Assembly: GCA_028023455.1 (NCBI GenBank) | Contig: JAQFVV010006636.1 | Span: forward strand, 1-64,000 | Direction: 5' to 3' | Length of the DNA: 64,000 nt | Origin: Epiperipatus broadwayi | Lineage: Eukaryota > Onychophora > Udeonychophora > Euonychophora > Peripatidae | Shown here: positions 35,744-48,654 of the stretch, piece after piece | How positions within the stretch are numbered: the stretch's first letter is position 1 | Layout: each line of letters opens with the position of its first letter | Translations under genes and position numbers: made by a program | Notes under the pieces: model-generated | Database searches by the model: none | What the model saw: the letters and a program-made list of their open reading frames with translations, nothing else | What the model was told of the DNA's origin: nothing

Positions 35744-36415
35744 AATCAGACTTTCAAGACCCTTTTAGCTATCCACTCTATCTCATACAACCGACACATA
35801 GGACTTACATGTAAACATATTTACTAAGTATATGATGGGTGGGGTGAAAGTCTGGGCTCATATACCTTATATATTACATATATAGACACAAGTATATAAT
35901 AAGCTTGTGTGTTTCAGTTATTTACATAGTAGAGATGTCTGCCCATCCCTTGTATGCGTATTAAATGGATTATGTCCTGTACATGAGGGGTCAGATTGAC
36001 CTTAGGTCAACATGGGTGTGACAAGAATCTCGGTCTCAGGGTGACCTTTGAGCATTCCTTCATCAGATTTTTAATTGGATGGACGGTTGAAGAGTTGGAG
36101 TGTGGAGTGGATTGAAGCCTGTCCATTAAAGTATGAGAATTGGCTACCTTAATATATATCTGAGCAACTTATAAGCATATATGTGTGGAGATGGTAATCT
36201 GGACCAACTGATGATTGCTGGTTTAGCATGAAATACGAATATTGGTGATTATTTATCTTTTCAACATATATATGTTCAAGGGTATCAGTGTTATGAGATA
36301 GTGTGAAAGTGGTGGGTCATGTGAAAGTCTATGCTCATATACCCTATATAGTACATATATAGACGCAAGTTTATAATCAGCTTGTGTGTTTTAGTTAATA
36401 TATATATATAAATTA
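35744..36415 (+). repeat. Group-2 hammerhead repeat, tandem, 477-bp period
   Basis: GTGAAAGTCT..GCTCATATACC occurs at 35844 and 36321 (477 bp apart), so the element is about 1.4 units. One ribozyme lies near 36195. Markers are CCTGTACATGAGGGGTCAG, GTCAACATGGGTGTGACA, GAAGCCTGTCCATTAAAGT. Confidence 0.78.
36195..36250 (+). ncRNA. Hammerhead ribozyme (group 2)
   Basis: ATC..CCAA, CTGATGA, helix II TGCT/AGCA with a U-U mismatch at its base, GAAA, AT-rich helix III, TTGG..GAT pairing for helix I. Confidence 0.66.
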
Positions 36416-36557
36416 CAACCATCGCTAATTTTTTTAAAACACATGATAAAATTGAAAAAAAAAAAGTTAAATAATTTTCAAATAGAATAAATATTAATAG
36501 TTAAGTCATTTCCCAACCCTTTCAATATTTGTACATTGACTGCTATATATGAATTAT

Positions 36558-36700
36558 CAATTAAAACAAGATTGAAATAAACTATTAATAACGATGTTAT
36601 AATATTTATCGAACTGACTTTCATCTCCATAGAGACTTTCTCAAGATAAATGTTATATTATAGTTATTAATAGTTGTTTATATCAATCTTGTTTTGATTA
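36558..36700. repeat. Inverted-repeat element, about 140 bp
   Basis: AACAAGATTG..ATAAACTATTAATAAC near 36564 returns inverted as TTATTAATAGTTGTTTATAT near 36664. Arms of about 50-60 bp surround a 35-nt loop. MITE-like. Confidence 0.7.
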
Positions 36701-36952
36701 TTTATTTATGTATTTGTGACAAATTATGGACAAATAAATTGTATTGGATATTTGACCATTATAGTAATTGGCCCCTATAAATTAATAAAATAATTAAAAC
36801 GGTATTGTTTTTCTTATTGATTGCACCATAGATCTAGACAAGGTCACACATTATATATGGATATTTATTACTACTAATTAGTGGTAATTTTGTGCAATTA
36901 AGAGAAATTAAGAATTTATTTTTTCATTTATTTTTTTTCTATTTTAAGTAAA

Positions 36953-37106
36953 TTTACTAAGGCTGTAACCTTAGAAATAAGCGTCTGAAAAATACGAAGG
37001 TGGGACCTCTATAGGTCTTAAAAACACAAGCTTACGCCATGAAGAAAAGAGAGAATCCTTTCTTTACTTCAACCTACTTTATTTCTAAGGTTACAGCCTT
37101 AGTAAA
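36953..37106. repeat. Foldback element with 28-bp perfect inverted ends
   Basis: TTTACTAAGGCTGTAACCTT..ATAA at 36953 and its complement ending at 37106. It contains GGGACCTCTATAGGTC and AAGCTTACGCC, placing it in the same family as 30366-30560 and 46926-47705. Confidence 0.78.
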
Positions 37107-37139
37107 TTATTACTTAATATAATAATGGGCGTTTAATAA

Positions 37140-37650
37140 AATTTATAATTACTTTCTATTTTAATTAAATGTAAATGCTTTTTCATACTACAATCCTTCA
37201 GTTGTAAATTACTGTTTGAGTGCTCCAAAAGTAGAAATATGTTTGAGATAAGTCTTATGGGTTAAAAGTATATCTTGAGTTATTGGAAAATCAATTTGAC
37301 TATTTTACAGATCTTTATTCATTTTATGTGTGGCAACTTCTATTTTTGGTATCTGGTAGAGAAATGTATGAAAAAAAATAAAAAAAGAAATTATGAAAAA
37401 TATTGGCTCCATTAAAAAAATAATCAGGGTACTATTGTGAAATATAAAAACCAAATATATAATTCATTATTTTAGAAGGTCATTCTACAAATAAACCATT
37501 CGTTTGATTCCTAGAGTTTACATTGAGGCATTAAAGTAGTTTGTTTTTAACACAAATTTAAAAGGGAGTAATGCAAATTTCTTTCGAGAATCACAATGGC
37601 AAACTTTTAGTTTTGCAAAAAACACTTAATTTATACCTAGATTTATATAG
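37140..37650. other. No recognisable feature
   Basis: AT-rich intron sequence. Confidence 0.5.
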
Positions 37651-37652
37651 TT

Positions 37653-38335
37653 TTGTCATATCTGACCTTGCCTTCAGAGGCGGACTAGTCCAGATTCCTT
37701 CCTTATTTAAACATATTGAGCACTCATTGCATCTAACCAATGTGTAAACATGTGGATAACCAATGTATAAACATGACCTAAGGGTAAAACATAAGTATGG
37801 CCAATGTGGAAAGATGTGTATAAAATCCTACCATTGGTTAATACAGGCCATTAGGCAATGATGCTCTCAGACAATTGAAGCCAGTAAGGTAGGGAATCTG
37901 ACAATAATTAGTCAGCCTTTATGGTGGCAAGTCACACACAGTTAGTGAGAGATAGTGCTCTCAATTGAAACCACTTTCAACTGTGATGATGTTTCTATTA
38001 TAGCCATTTCCAATATGTCTATGCAGTGAGGCAAGTCCATGATAGGACTGGAAGCTGCTACAACTATGGCCGAACTCGAAGCAAGCTGTCCAGTTCAGCC
38101 GGAAGAGTCTTGACTAGAGCTCACGAGGCAAGCTATATATATACAACTGAAAGTGAGTTCAGTTATTTAGGTGTGACCAGTTCATTATTGACTATGTTAT
38201 ATGTAAAATTGTATTTATAAATGGTGTATCATGTATGTATATTTGTTCTAATAAATTATACATGTTAACTTTGTGAGTTTTATTTTTTTTGATATTACTG
38301 TTGGTTTGGGTCCGGAACCTGTAATGCAGCCAAAC
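37653..38335 (+). repeat. Possible solo LTR (weak)
   Basis: A locally GC-richer block unlike its surroundings, starting TGTCATATCTGACC, with a TATA-like TGTATAAAATCC at about 37815 and AATAAATTATACATG at about 38252, ending near GGTCCGGAACCTGTAATGCA. This has the look of an LTR (promoter then poly-A signal). No second copy, primer site or target duplication was found. The small ORF at 38026-38220 has no recognisable motif. Confidence 0.3.
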
Positions 38336-38339
38336 ACAA

Positions 38340-41326
38340 CAAGTTTATAAAAGATCTAGAAAAGATCGTTAAAATCTATTGTTTGGATTTGAAATATCTT
38401 GTAGAAATAGTATTAATAAGTTTAGTAAAATATTTGGTGTGAATAAATTTTAAAAATAACATACTATCAATCAGATCAAATCGATACTATTTATTATTTA
38501 TTTAGTCATGGACACGATAATATTTATATTTGACTTCTGAATACTTCCACATAGATTCTAGTAAGCTATAATAGTTACAAATACATTCTTACTAGTTTAC
38601 TTTTGTGAAGGAAAGAAATAAGAAGTATGTTAATTCTAAAATGTAATGGTGAAATCTTTTAGAAAATATTTAATTTTTTTTAATAATAGCTGGAGTAAAT
38701 ACTATCATATATAGGTAAGGGTAAATGTGGTAGTGAGAATAAGCAGTATATATAATCCAATGATCCATGCCCTCTCTGTATAATGAAAACAAATATATGA
38801 TGCAATGGTCAATTGTAAATAGAGAACAATACATATAGGTGAAGATAAATCAAAATCATTTACTTCTTTATACATACTTTCAAATATTTCTAACTCTTAG
38901 ACCCCATATAATCCAGAAATAATATCTCGCAAGTGGGCACCAGGCTAGACTTTCCATTGTCTCACATGAGTCCATATTGACCAATACCTCAGAAATATAG
39001 ATCCTAAAATTGGATCCTCATTGCTACATTAGCATAATTAATAGACATGAGGCAGTGTGGGATACTTGCCACTAATGATTATCACTTATGGTTTATAAGT
39101 CTTAAATTAATGTATTTAACTAGCTGAATGAATGATTTTAATCAAATGAGAACTATTACTAATAATGTAAACGATGAATTTATTTACAAAAATGTAACTA
39201 GCATAAGTGGAGCTACTATTAGCAATAAATAAATAAAGATAAATGACCGAGAAGCTGATAGTATATGCAAGTCCTGAACTTGTCCAATGAATCATTCAAC
39301 ATAAACTTAATGTTTTCTTACTGTTTTTTTTACTAGTTTCACAAAAATAATAAGTATGATAATTATTTAATAAAGTGATCAGATAATATAAGAAATTTAT
39401 CCACATGAAATCAATTTAGAACGAAGATACATATTAGTTTGTACTGTTCAATCAGTCACTATTCAGGCTATATCTTGTAGATGAAATGTTATTTGTGGGC
39501 ATTTTTTATGAATAAAGGAGAATATTAGGGGGGTTAAAATTCATTTATGATGTCAGGAAGATATTTAGTGACCGTTTTAAAACATTTATTTCTCAAATAT
39601 TTCCTGGATTAAATATTTGCATTGCAAAATAAAATATCCTTGATATCTGTACTTTTATCAGATAAATGAAAATATGTTATAAACATCATATGTGTAGACA
39701 ATTTTTCGGGCATAATAAGTTTCATAAAATAATTTATTTATTGATTGATTGATTGATTGATACCAACTCTATCTAATGATGTCAGGTTTAATTCAATGCC
39801 AAACTTTTTAAAGATTTTGCTAATAGAAATGTGTCTACCCACGTTCGCTGGCACATACATTTAATTTAAATATATTATCAATGTTAATTTTATATATCAA
39901 TGATTACAATAAAATATATATTAATGAAATTACTAATTATTTATGGTCATTGTTTTCTCTTTTTTTACAGTGTTTGATCTACTTACAAATTAACAAAATA
40001 AATACTTTTTTTTTTAGTTAGCGTTTGCAATTAAAAAAATAGTCAGAATATTTTTACCTCCTTTTATATTAAGTTTTTATATCATTCAAGCTATTTTTCC
40101 CCTTAATGATTTGCTTCATTCTTTAGGGCCCAGCCATAATCAGTATATAATGCATCAATAGGACACCATTAAGCAGAACTGTATCTATTGTATGGAAGTC
40201 TATTGTACATGACAGTTGGACATTTTCAGATCAGTCTGAGAAAGAGGGGATATGTGCAAAACATCCGTTATTCTTCCAATTCTTTAAGAATATAGTTGAT
40301 GAAGAAAAGACCAGGGTCTCACTCCTACATCTTATTACAGTCTATTAGCTAAAGATGGGTTAAAGACATAAAAGAAAATGTTTTAAATTTTGCCTTTCAA
40401 AATAATAAATTGTAATTGTTTTAGACATATTATTAACTTTAACTTAACAATACTTGATTAATCCAAGTATTATTACTCTTACTGTATTTTTTACATAATG
40501 ACTATTAGTTAAATTTTTATATATACATGAATGTATGATGTTGTCTAGTGTGTGTGCGCATGATAGAAAATTGTCTTAATATTATATCCTTATGTTTGCA
40601 TTTACTTTTGATGAGTTGATCCCATACAACAGATTAATCTTACTAGTAATTTTTGTTTTCTATTCTTTTTTTAATAATCATTTATTTACTCTCCTTTAAG
40701 TACTCGATTGATATATATATCAAATCTGTAATTTTTGATTATCGCCATTTTACTGTGTATTTTTTTCTTTCTGATGAAAACAGTCCTATGGTTGAAATAT
40801 AATATTATTTATTGGATTTATAAGTCTTTTTTGTTTTTATATGTATTTCTTGGTTGGTTTGTTATATATTAATATTTTGATATATATATATTACGATGAT
40901 GTATTTATCTTGCCTAATTCAAATGTTGCGAATGACAGAAATAAACATCTTGTCAAAAGTAACCTCTTTGTTTATAGACAATAGTATTTTATAGCTGCCT
41001 TTAAATTTTGTTCTCATAATTTTTTTTTTATATAACATACTTTTCTGACTCTCTATCAAGCATATACTGCAATTACAATTATTAAATCCCTTCTTTATTA
41101 ATTTTTATTACAAAATATGTTTACCAAAGCCTGGCTTTTCATCAACCATCTTATTGCTTCTGTCATTTGGGCCGAGCTCCGTTAGTTATTAGTATATCTT
41201 ACTAATGTTAAACTATAGTATTAATAAAATTTTAATTAAATATTTTACATTTCAAATAAAATTTGTAAACTCTTAATAAATAACTATATTATATTAAAAA
41301 TTTAAATAAAAAATTAAGAAACTAAC
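38340..41326. other. Intron sequence, nothing recognised
   Basis: Long AT-rich stretch with short simple repeats (for example TTGATTGATTGATTGATTGA at about 39743). No gene, ribozyme or element boundary seen. Confidence 0.45.
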
Positions 41327-41430
41327 CTCCAGATCTTTCTTGCGGGGTCGCATCAATGGCTTGCCAACCATCATATCCTTGAGGAAGATCTGGACGAGTC
41401 ATCCATACATCATTCCATACATGAAAATTC
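41327..41430 (-). CDS. Transglutaminase exon 5 (catalytic His and Asp)
   Basis: 104 bp, acceptor TTTTAG and donor GTTAGT. It reads [16 protein letters not shown], then [18 protein letters not shown]. The His of NFHVWN and the Asp of DATPQE complete the Cys-His-Asp triad. The first base completes a Trp codon begun in exon 4. Near-identical to the vertebrate consensus at this position, and free of lesions. Confidence 0.93.
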
Positions 41431-41866
41431 CTAAAATATACATTATTTGAAAGTAAACTAAGTAATAAGCAAATTACTAAAATGAATAATTATTAATCTT
41501 ATCTGTTTTCTAAGAGTGTTAAAAAATTCTGAAATCGTCAAAAGCTTATTATTTATTATATATAAAAATATCTTTTTAAATATTTATAATCTCTTTTTAT
41601 TTATTTAATAATGTAGATATCATCATTCCATATAAATGTAAGTTTTTCTCTATAAAGGTGACTATTTTTAGAACTGTAGTCAAAAATGTATCTTGTATTT
41701 TTATATTACTGTTCTTTGGTGTTGACTATCTATCTTCATAAATCTTTGCAACAATAGTCCTAACATCAATTCGGGCTCAAATTAATCACTTCTATCTTAT
41801 TACTGACATTTTTAAATCTGAAATTTTGTAGTTTAATTATAATTTACAAAATTATATTGTTGTATT

Positions 41867-41975
41867 TTTTTCTTTTTTGTTTTTTTTGTTCATGTGTCAA
41901 AGCATCGGAGGGGAGGCGGACAACTGCTTATAAGGCAGCTGTACCAACCACTCGACCACCAATACTTGACTTGTG
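41867..41975 (-). mobile_element. tRNA-derived SINE, second copy
   Basis: Same family as 32530-32638 (GGTGGTCGAGTGGTTGGTAC, GATGCTTTGACACATGAAC, A-rich tail), with about 10 bp lost in the middle. GTATTTTT on both sides may be the remaining target duplication. Confidence 0.75.
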
Positions 41976-42859
41976 AGTATTTTTCAGAATGAAATTCATT
42001 TTTAAAACAGAAAAAAATAACATAACATACAAATTATATTTGGAGCAAAATATTTTCTTTTTTTTTTTTAATCTTGGTTTACCAATTGCAGATTTAACTT
42101 GGTAGTACAAATTGATTTTCTTTTATTTTTCCATAATGTTTCATTTTTAGTACTCTTTTTTCATTTACTTTTTATATGTGACTATAACATTTAGCATATT
42201 TTCGCAACATCATCTCCCCTACAGTGTATCTTCACTGATAATATTCTCCAATATTTAAATTTATATGTCTTTTTTTTTCTGATTTATACAAGATCCATTT
42301 GAGAAATAATTTATCTATAATTATGATTTCTATTTATTATTTATATCTCTATCCTATTTGGAAGTATGCTTTCTAGATCTGATTTCTGAATCATTATTTT
42401 TATTGTATTAAAAATATTTTCGTATCTACGATACATTATTTTACTATAGTAGTCATTTCTAATTTGTATACCAATTCCAAGATTTATGTTCCATTATGAT
42501 TCAAATTTGTTCTCAAATAATAAAAAATATAGATTTTCCAAATTGTTTCCTCTTTATAAATGGGTCTTCCGGATCATTTGAGAAGTAACCAAATTTTAAA
42601 ATTTTGATTCAAAGACTCACCTTATAAACAGCAAAATGTATATGATGCAAATGCCTTTTTATTCGCCATCTTTATTCTCATTTTCTTATACTTGTTAGAA
42701 CATGTTCACCGACTTATGCATATATAGAATATTTTTAAAAATCAAAGATTATAATACAATGTAACAATTTTTTGTCATTCGATATAGTTGTGAAAGAAAA
42801 ATAATAATTTACCAACAAATTTTAACTTGTTATATTTCAATAATTTTCACTTTCTTTTT

Positions 42860-42962
42860 GAATTTTTTTGTTTTCCTGTGTCAAAGCATCAGCCGGGAAG
42901 CGAAGCCAGGACAACTGTTTGTAAGGCAACTGTGCTAACCACTCGACCACCAACGCATGACT
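42860..42962 (-). mobile_element. tRNA-derived SINE, third copy
   Basis: Minus strand: TGGTGGTCGAGTGGTTAGCA, then GGCTTCGCTTCCCGG and GATGCTTTGACACAGG with an A-rich tail. Best preserved A-box region of the three copies. Confidence 0.8.
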
Positions 42963-43261
42963 GAAATGTTATTTATTATATGCTTTTCTGCATTTATCAG
43001 CATCAACTTAATTGTTTTGATTTGAACTTGCACTTTTAAAATATTTTTATTCCAATAAATATTTAATCAACATAATATTTTAGAAATAAATCTACATAAG
43101 AATAAGTTTAATCCGTTTTTTTTGGAATAGTTAAAAAAAATTAAAGTTTCACCTATCTTCCTAAAAATTATTAAATATGCCCAACATGCACATCTTTTTT
43201 TTGTTAAATGATTGTAATATATTTCTTTTTAATATATATATATATTTTCTTCAGTACAGGC

Positions 43262-43886
43262 TTTTTCATACCTGCACTCCAATATGTAATATACAGGGAA
43301 TTTGAACTCAGACTTTCACATGACCCTCAACTATCTATGCTATCTCATACTGCTGATACACTTAATCACACACATGTTGAAAAGATAAACAATCACCTAA
43401 ATGTGTATTTTGTGCTAAACCAGTACTCATCAATTGGTCCAAATTATCATCTCCACACATATATACAATCAAAGCTCAGCTTATATTAAGATTGCCAATC
43501 TTCATACTCTAAGGGACAGGCTTCAATACACTGCACTCCACAACTCTTCAGCCATCCATTTCATTGAAAATTCTGATGGTGGAATGCTCAAAGCCCTCAT
43601 TGGTGCCAACTTTCTCATCCTACCCATGTTGACCATAAGTCATTCTGACTCCTTATGTACAGGACATAATCCATTTACATACAAATATGAGTGATGGGCG
43701 GACTTTACAGCACTACATTTTAATATATAAATATTTTCTCTAGTACAGGCTTTTTTTATATCTGCACTCTAATATGTAATATATAGGGGTTTGAATTCAG
43801 ACTTTCACACAACCCTCAACTATCCATGCTATCTTATACTGTTGACACACTTGATCGTACACATGTTGAAAAGATAAACAATCACA
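43262..43886 (-). repeat. Group-2 hammerhead repeat, tandem, 490-bp period
   Basis: CTGCACTC.AATATGTAATAT occurs at 43272 and 43762 (490 bp apart). One degenerate ribozyme lies at 43390-43449. The second unit ends at 43885, at GATAAACAATCAC, which in the first unit is the sequence directly beside the ribozyme cleavage site. So the element's 5' end (minus strand) coincides with the predicted cut to within a few bases. Confidence 0.75.
43390..43449 (-). ncRNA. Degenerate hammerhead (group 2)
   Basis: TTGATGA for CTGATGA and CAAAA for GAAA on the minus strand; helix II is partly kept. Probably inactive now. Confidence 0.5.
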
Positions 43887-44096
43887 ATAAATAAATAACT
43901 AATTTATAAATTAATTGAATAGAAATTGCTCGCTGACCCTTCATTAATTCTATACATAATTCTAAGAATTTTGATACATAACCTTCCTTAACATGATGTG
44001 GGGTATAAGACAAGAAAGCTAGACAATAGTTTATATAGTATTATTATTACTTTTAAAATTTAAGTTTTAAATTGGCGATCTTCTCAGCTCGCTCCA

Positions 44097-44180
44097 TCCT
44101 TTGGGATTTTGAGAGCAGGGAAGCATAAACATGATGATCCCTTGGGATTTGGAGAACAGAGAAGCCTAAACACATTTAAT
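44097..44180. repeat. Two-copy short tandem repeat, about 45 bp
   Basis: CTTTGGGATTTTGAGAGCAG..GAAGCATAAACA is followed by a near copy, CTTGGGATTTGGAGAACAG..GAAGCCTAAACA. Confidence 0.6.
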
Positions 44181-45097
44181 CAAGTGAAATTTAACTGCCT
44201 CCATTATTCAAGGTAATATACATAAATAAAATTGCAAACAGATTTCTAATTTATTTAAATAATTAAGCCAGCAGATTTAACATTAATAAATATGATATAG
44301 ACAATTTGTAAGGTTAAGAGTAGTTAATATGATTTATTGAATAAAACTGAGTTACAGTTAAATATTGAAGTAGAATGAAAGCATTTTTACCGGCAATAAG
44401 ATGATGACTTTTGGACTTCTTCTGCACAAATGAGTAAATGGATTTATAATCTTTGGACTTGCATTGAAATGGTAGTAAGTGTATGGATTTTCTACATTTT
44501 TGATGGAACTCTTCTGGATGCCAACCACACTGATGACTGCAGAAAAGGTCATCATGGTAGGTATGGTTAACATAGTTTGTTCTTCTTAAGCAGAGGATGA
44601 ATATGTCTTCTTGATTATATATTTTATTTAATAATAGTTATTAGAAGAGTCAGAATAATTTTCAAATTAAAATAATCATCAGAATGCCAATAATAATAAA
44701 AATCTCAGAAGAATAATAATACAATGCCCCTGTCCACGCTTATATATATTATTTTATGCCTGGAGTCCACCTTCTAATTCTTAATGGATTTAGATTTGTT
44801 TTTGTTTCTAATTGATATTCCATGAATTCTTAGCTTTCATACCTTATGACCAGCTGAATTGGTTTAATTTCTTTTGTATATTATTTTCATTTAATACCTT
44901 AAAGTGTCTAAAGGTATTCAACTGTAACTATTATAGCTGATTGTATGTCTAGATAGAGAAATATGGCACTTATGCTCCCTTCTTTAATTGCTACCTACAT
45001 CTCTCTCATTGTATAAAATACTTTAACATTTTTTCTTAATTGATTCTGCTTTTAACAAAATATACTTTTTCTTAAAATAAAATCGCATGATTTAAAC

Positions 45098-45597
45098 CAG
45101 TGGTCTTCAACCTTTTCATATCTGTGAACCAGTAAAAATAAGGATGAAGTTTTGCAGACCGGCAAAAATAAGGTTTCATGGACCGGCAGAAGTCTATAGA
45201 TAAATTTTCTTAAAAATATAAACTGCTTAGCCCTAGATGAAGTTTATATATATATATATGGGGTTTGTATAATAAAAAACTTTTTTTTTCAATTTTGAAT
45301 TTTTTTAGAAAAGTAATAAAAAATTTTATTCTATCCCCTTCCCCCATAAACATCTGTGATAACTAGAAAAACAAATTAATTTATATATGATTGATTAGAT
45401 TTTGCTTTTGTTCTGTTTCTTTTTTTTTTAATTGGGTAAAATGAGATGAAAAAATAAATAAAAATTGTTTATATTAATTAAAAGTTTAAACTCTTATTAT
45501 TTTGTTATTACAAACTTTCCTGCCAGTCTACTGTGGACCGATAAAAAAACTTCTGTGGCCTGGCACTGGAACATGGACCAAGGGTTGAAGACCACTG
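45098..45597. mobile_element. hAT-type MITE with 8-bp target duplication
   Basis: Starts CAGTGGTCTTCAACC and ends with its close complement GGGTTGAAGACCACTG. ATTTAAAC at 45090-45097 is repeated at 45598-45605. CAG..CTG ends, an 8-bp duplication and no ORF mark a non-autonomous hAT element of 500 bp. A second copy is at 63391-63909. Confidence 0.92.
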
Positions 45598-45869
45598 ATT
45601 TAAACAATTAGCCTTTAACTTTAAAATGATGCAAGATTGTACACGCTCACAGGCACATATTACTAATGCACATGATAGGAGACAGATTGACTCAAGTAAA
45701 CATGAAGCAAGTACATCTGCATGCAGATATGCACTGCTTCAAAACATATATACACACTAAACTGAAATTTTTATTTAATATTAAGAAGTTATTTAAACAA
45801 GAAGTACTATCTTTATTTTTTAAATGATTATTTTTTTAAAAACCAGGCACTCTTCACAAAGCTGGAGCT

Positions 45870-46070
45870 TAATTATAAATATAGGGGATTCGAACTCAGA
45901 CTTTTCAAGCATTCTTCAACTATCCACACTATCTTATACAACTGATACACATGACCACTTGTGGTGTACATGACCATTTGTGGTCATGTGTATCAGTTAT
46001 GTGAGATAGTGTAGGTAGTTGAAGGGTGCTTGAAAAGTTTGAGTTTGAATTCCCCTATATTTAAATGGTT
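45870..46070. repeat. Palindrome of group-2 hammerhead repeat ends
   Basis: ATAGGGGATTCGAACTCAG, TTCAACTATCCACACTATCT and CTGATACACATGACCA return inverted to 46060. Each arm of about 90 bp equals the unit end seen near 43293-43360, so it is two unit ends joined head to head without the ribozyme. Confidence 0.72.
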
Positions 46071-46296
46071 AATTATAATTTCAGAATAATTTACATCATA
46101 TTTCAATCAGACTAACAAATAAATTTTATACTCGGATTTCTAATAGTGTTAATAATGTTTAAATATAATCAGAGCTTAACAAATTGATATTACTATTCTA
46201 TTCTTTACATTTATAGATACATGAGTGCTAGTTTGTACATACTTCTGGGTGTTTTAATTAATTTCATTTAAATTTCATATATGTACACATACGTAC

Positions 46297-46429
46297 CAAA
46301 TGCTATCTCTATATTCTATTGGATTTCCTTTTTTATCAAAATATCTTTCGATACATAAAGAAGAGTCGGTATCATGAGCTGATGAAAAATTGGTCACAGA
46401 TCGACAAGGAATACCTAAAGCTCGGCACA
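46297..46429 (-). CDS. Transglutaminase exon 4
   Basis: 133 bp, acceptor TTTTAG and donor GTACGT. It reads CRALGIPCRSVTNFSSAHDT then DSSLCIERYFDKKGNPIEYR and DSIW. It follows the active-site exon; the family has LGIPTRVVTNYxSAHDTxxxL here, part of the core that holds Ca2+ and substrate-channel residues. In phase with both neighbours, no lesions. Confidence 0.92.
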
Positions 46430-46925
46430 CTAAAATAAAATTTAAAATTTAGATTTTAAAAAAAGAGTTTCGATAATTATTACAATAATGATTTCAAGTT
46501 AAAATAAAACATTAATAATCCAAAGAAATCTAATTAAAATAAAGAACAAAAAATACAAATAGATGAAAATATTAAAATAAATAAATAAATAAATAAAGTA
46601 ACTGACACAGATATAAAATGCTAAAAATATAGAAGCAATAAATATATACACTGGCAAACATCTGAGCAATCGAATTTGTTAACATATTCATCACTGTATT
46701 AATTTATGTCAAATATAGGATATTTCCAATCACTATTCTTCTTAATGTTATTTAACTTTCTGATTATATATAGACATTTGTTAGTTTGTTTTACTATGAT
46801 ATTTTGTTTTCTATTCTAATTTATTCCAAACAAATTGATTTCTACATATGGATGAATTTCGATGTACACATTTAAAGATAATGCATGATATGGCAGAAAA
46901 ACACCAAAGTATTGTTTAGTTTTAT

Positions 46926-47705
46926 TTTATATTTACTAAGGCAATAAACCTAAAGCATGTACAGTTGAAAATGTAAAGGTAGGGACCTCTATAGGTCTTA
47001 ACCACAAGCTTACACATTAAAATAAAAGAGGGGTATCCATCTTTACTTCAACCTACTTTCTGGATAAATAAGTGAAGCTGGAGCGGTTAGATCTGAGACT
47101 GTGAAGCTATTCAATACTTCACTGATTAAGTCCACATTTCCTATTATGCATTAGTACTCATGAAATCTTTTGATTTACAATGAGTCAATGGAAAGATCTT
47201 ATAGTTAGAAATCTATTACAATAATTTAAAGTTGTAATATAAATTTATTTAACGCACATTGATTACGTAAGTAATATTTATTAAGGCAATAAACCTAAAG
47301 CATATGTGGTTAAAAATGCAAAGGTAGGGACCTCTACAGGTCTTAACCACAAGCTTACACATTGGAAGAAAAAAGGGGAATCCTTCTTTACTTCAACCTA
47401 CTTTCTATATAAATAGGTGAAGCTGAAGTGGTTAGGTCTGAAAGCGTGAAGCTATTCAATACTTCACTGATTAAGTCCACAATTCCTATTATACATTAGT
47501 ACTCACAAAATCTTTCGATTTACAATAAGTCAATGGAATAATCTTATAGTTAGAAATCTATTACGATAATTTAAAGTTGTAATATAAATTTATTTAACAC
47601 ACATTGATTATGTAAGTAATATTTATTAAAGTAAATAAACCTAAAGCATGTGCGGTTGAAAATGCGAAGGTAGGGACCTCTAAGGTCTTAACCACAAGCT
47701 TATGC
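46926..47705. repeat. 346-bp tandem repeat, about 2.3 copies
   Basis: Starts at 46931, 47276 and 47623 (TTTATTAAGGCAATAAACCT). Each unit has GGTAGGGACCTCTA, TCTTAACCACAAGCTTA, and a hairpin GTGAAG..CTTCAC near 47100 and 47445. I could not find a hammerhead core. The foldbacks at 30366 and 36953 are inverted junctions of this family. Confidence 0.8.
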
Positions 47706-47709
47706 ATTG

Positions 47710-48230
47710 GAAGAAAAGAGAAATAAAATATGATGGAATTGGGGTAGATTCATAGATAAAAATCAAAATAATTGAAAATGCTGTATCTACCTTATATATA
47801 TAATCTTGATAATTGTTAAAACAGTTAATATTTTATTTTACTTTTTTCTACGATAAAAAAATAATATTTCTTTTATATAACGTGAAGTTTAAATGTGTAC
47901 ATCAAAATTTATACATACTTATAAATCAATTTGTTTGGGTGAATAGAAAGGAAAACAAAATATTATGGCGGTTATAACGTGTAAGTATTGTATGTTATAT
48001 GTACAACTGTAGAATAATAGACCAACGTGTATTATATAGTGCCCCAATATTCTTTCTTAAAAGGCATATAAATATCCTAAACTTCCTCTTAATAAATATT
48101 TTTATCAGAAATATTATTAGATAGTAATTTCAATTTATATATGTAATAACTACGATTCATTTTTCATAATAAAAAAAAGATTAATTACAAAAAAATAAAA
48201 TAAAACTATATTTATTGCCATATATAGACT
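47710..48230. other. Intron sequence, nothing recognised
   Basis: AT-rich, no repeat or coding signal. Confidence 0.5.
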
Positions 48231-48233
48231 TAC

Positions 48234-48411
48234 AAGATGTAGTGACTCCTGAAAAGACCCAGCACTGACCAAATTTTATTGTCACGCATCCACATTTAAT
48301 AAACTCATCCAGAATGCCTATACTTCCTGTCCATGCTGTAGGATCAGTACCATGTTTATAAGGTGGTTTCCAGCATCCAAGTAATAAACCACCTTCATCA
48401 TTAGCGTTAAC
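48234..48411 (-). CDS. Transglutaminase exon 3 (active-site cysteine)
   Basis: 178 bp, acceptor TTTTTAG and donor GTAAGT. VNANDEGGLLLGCWKPPY, GTDPTAWTGSIGILDEF, then IKFGQCWVFSGVTTS. Cys in GQCWVF is the nucleophile that forms the thioester with the glutamine substrate. The W and GS of PTAWTGS are likewise conserved in the family. The exon ends after one base of the next codon and exon 4 supplies the rest. No lesions. Confidence 0.94.
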
Positions 48412-48654
48412 CTAAAAATAGAATTTAAAAATAACTAGGAGATCGATTTTGTAAAGTAGTATTTATTGGAATGAAATATTTAAGCACTTTTTAATACATA
48501 CATATATATATTTAACCGACATTTTACTTTTCTTTTTTAATTTGAGTAATACTTTCTTAGATATTATTATTTAAATAGATATTTTCAGGAAAAAAGTATA
48601 AAAAAATGAAACAAAAGTATAAAGATAATTTATAATAGTTAATTTAAAAAAAGA

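Noticed and set aside
36040-36080. CTTCATCAG block as a further hammerhead
   Set aside because: No GAAA partner or helix II at the right distance.
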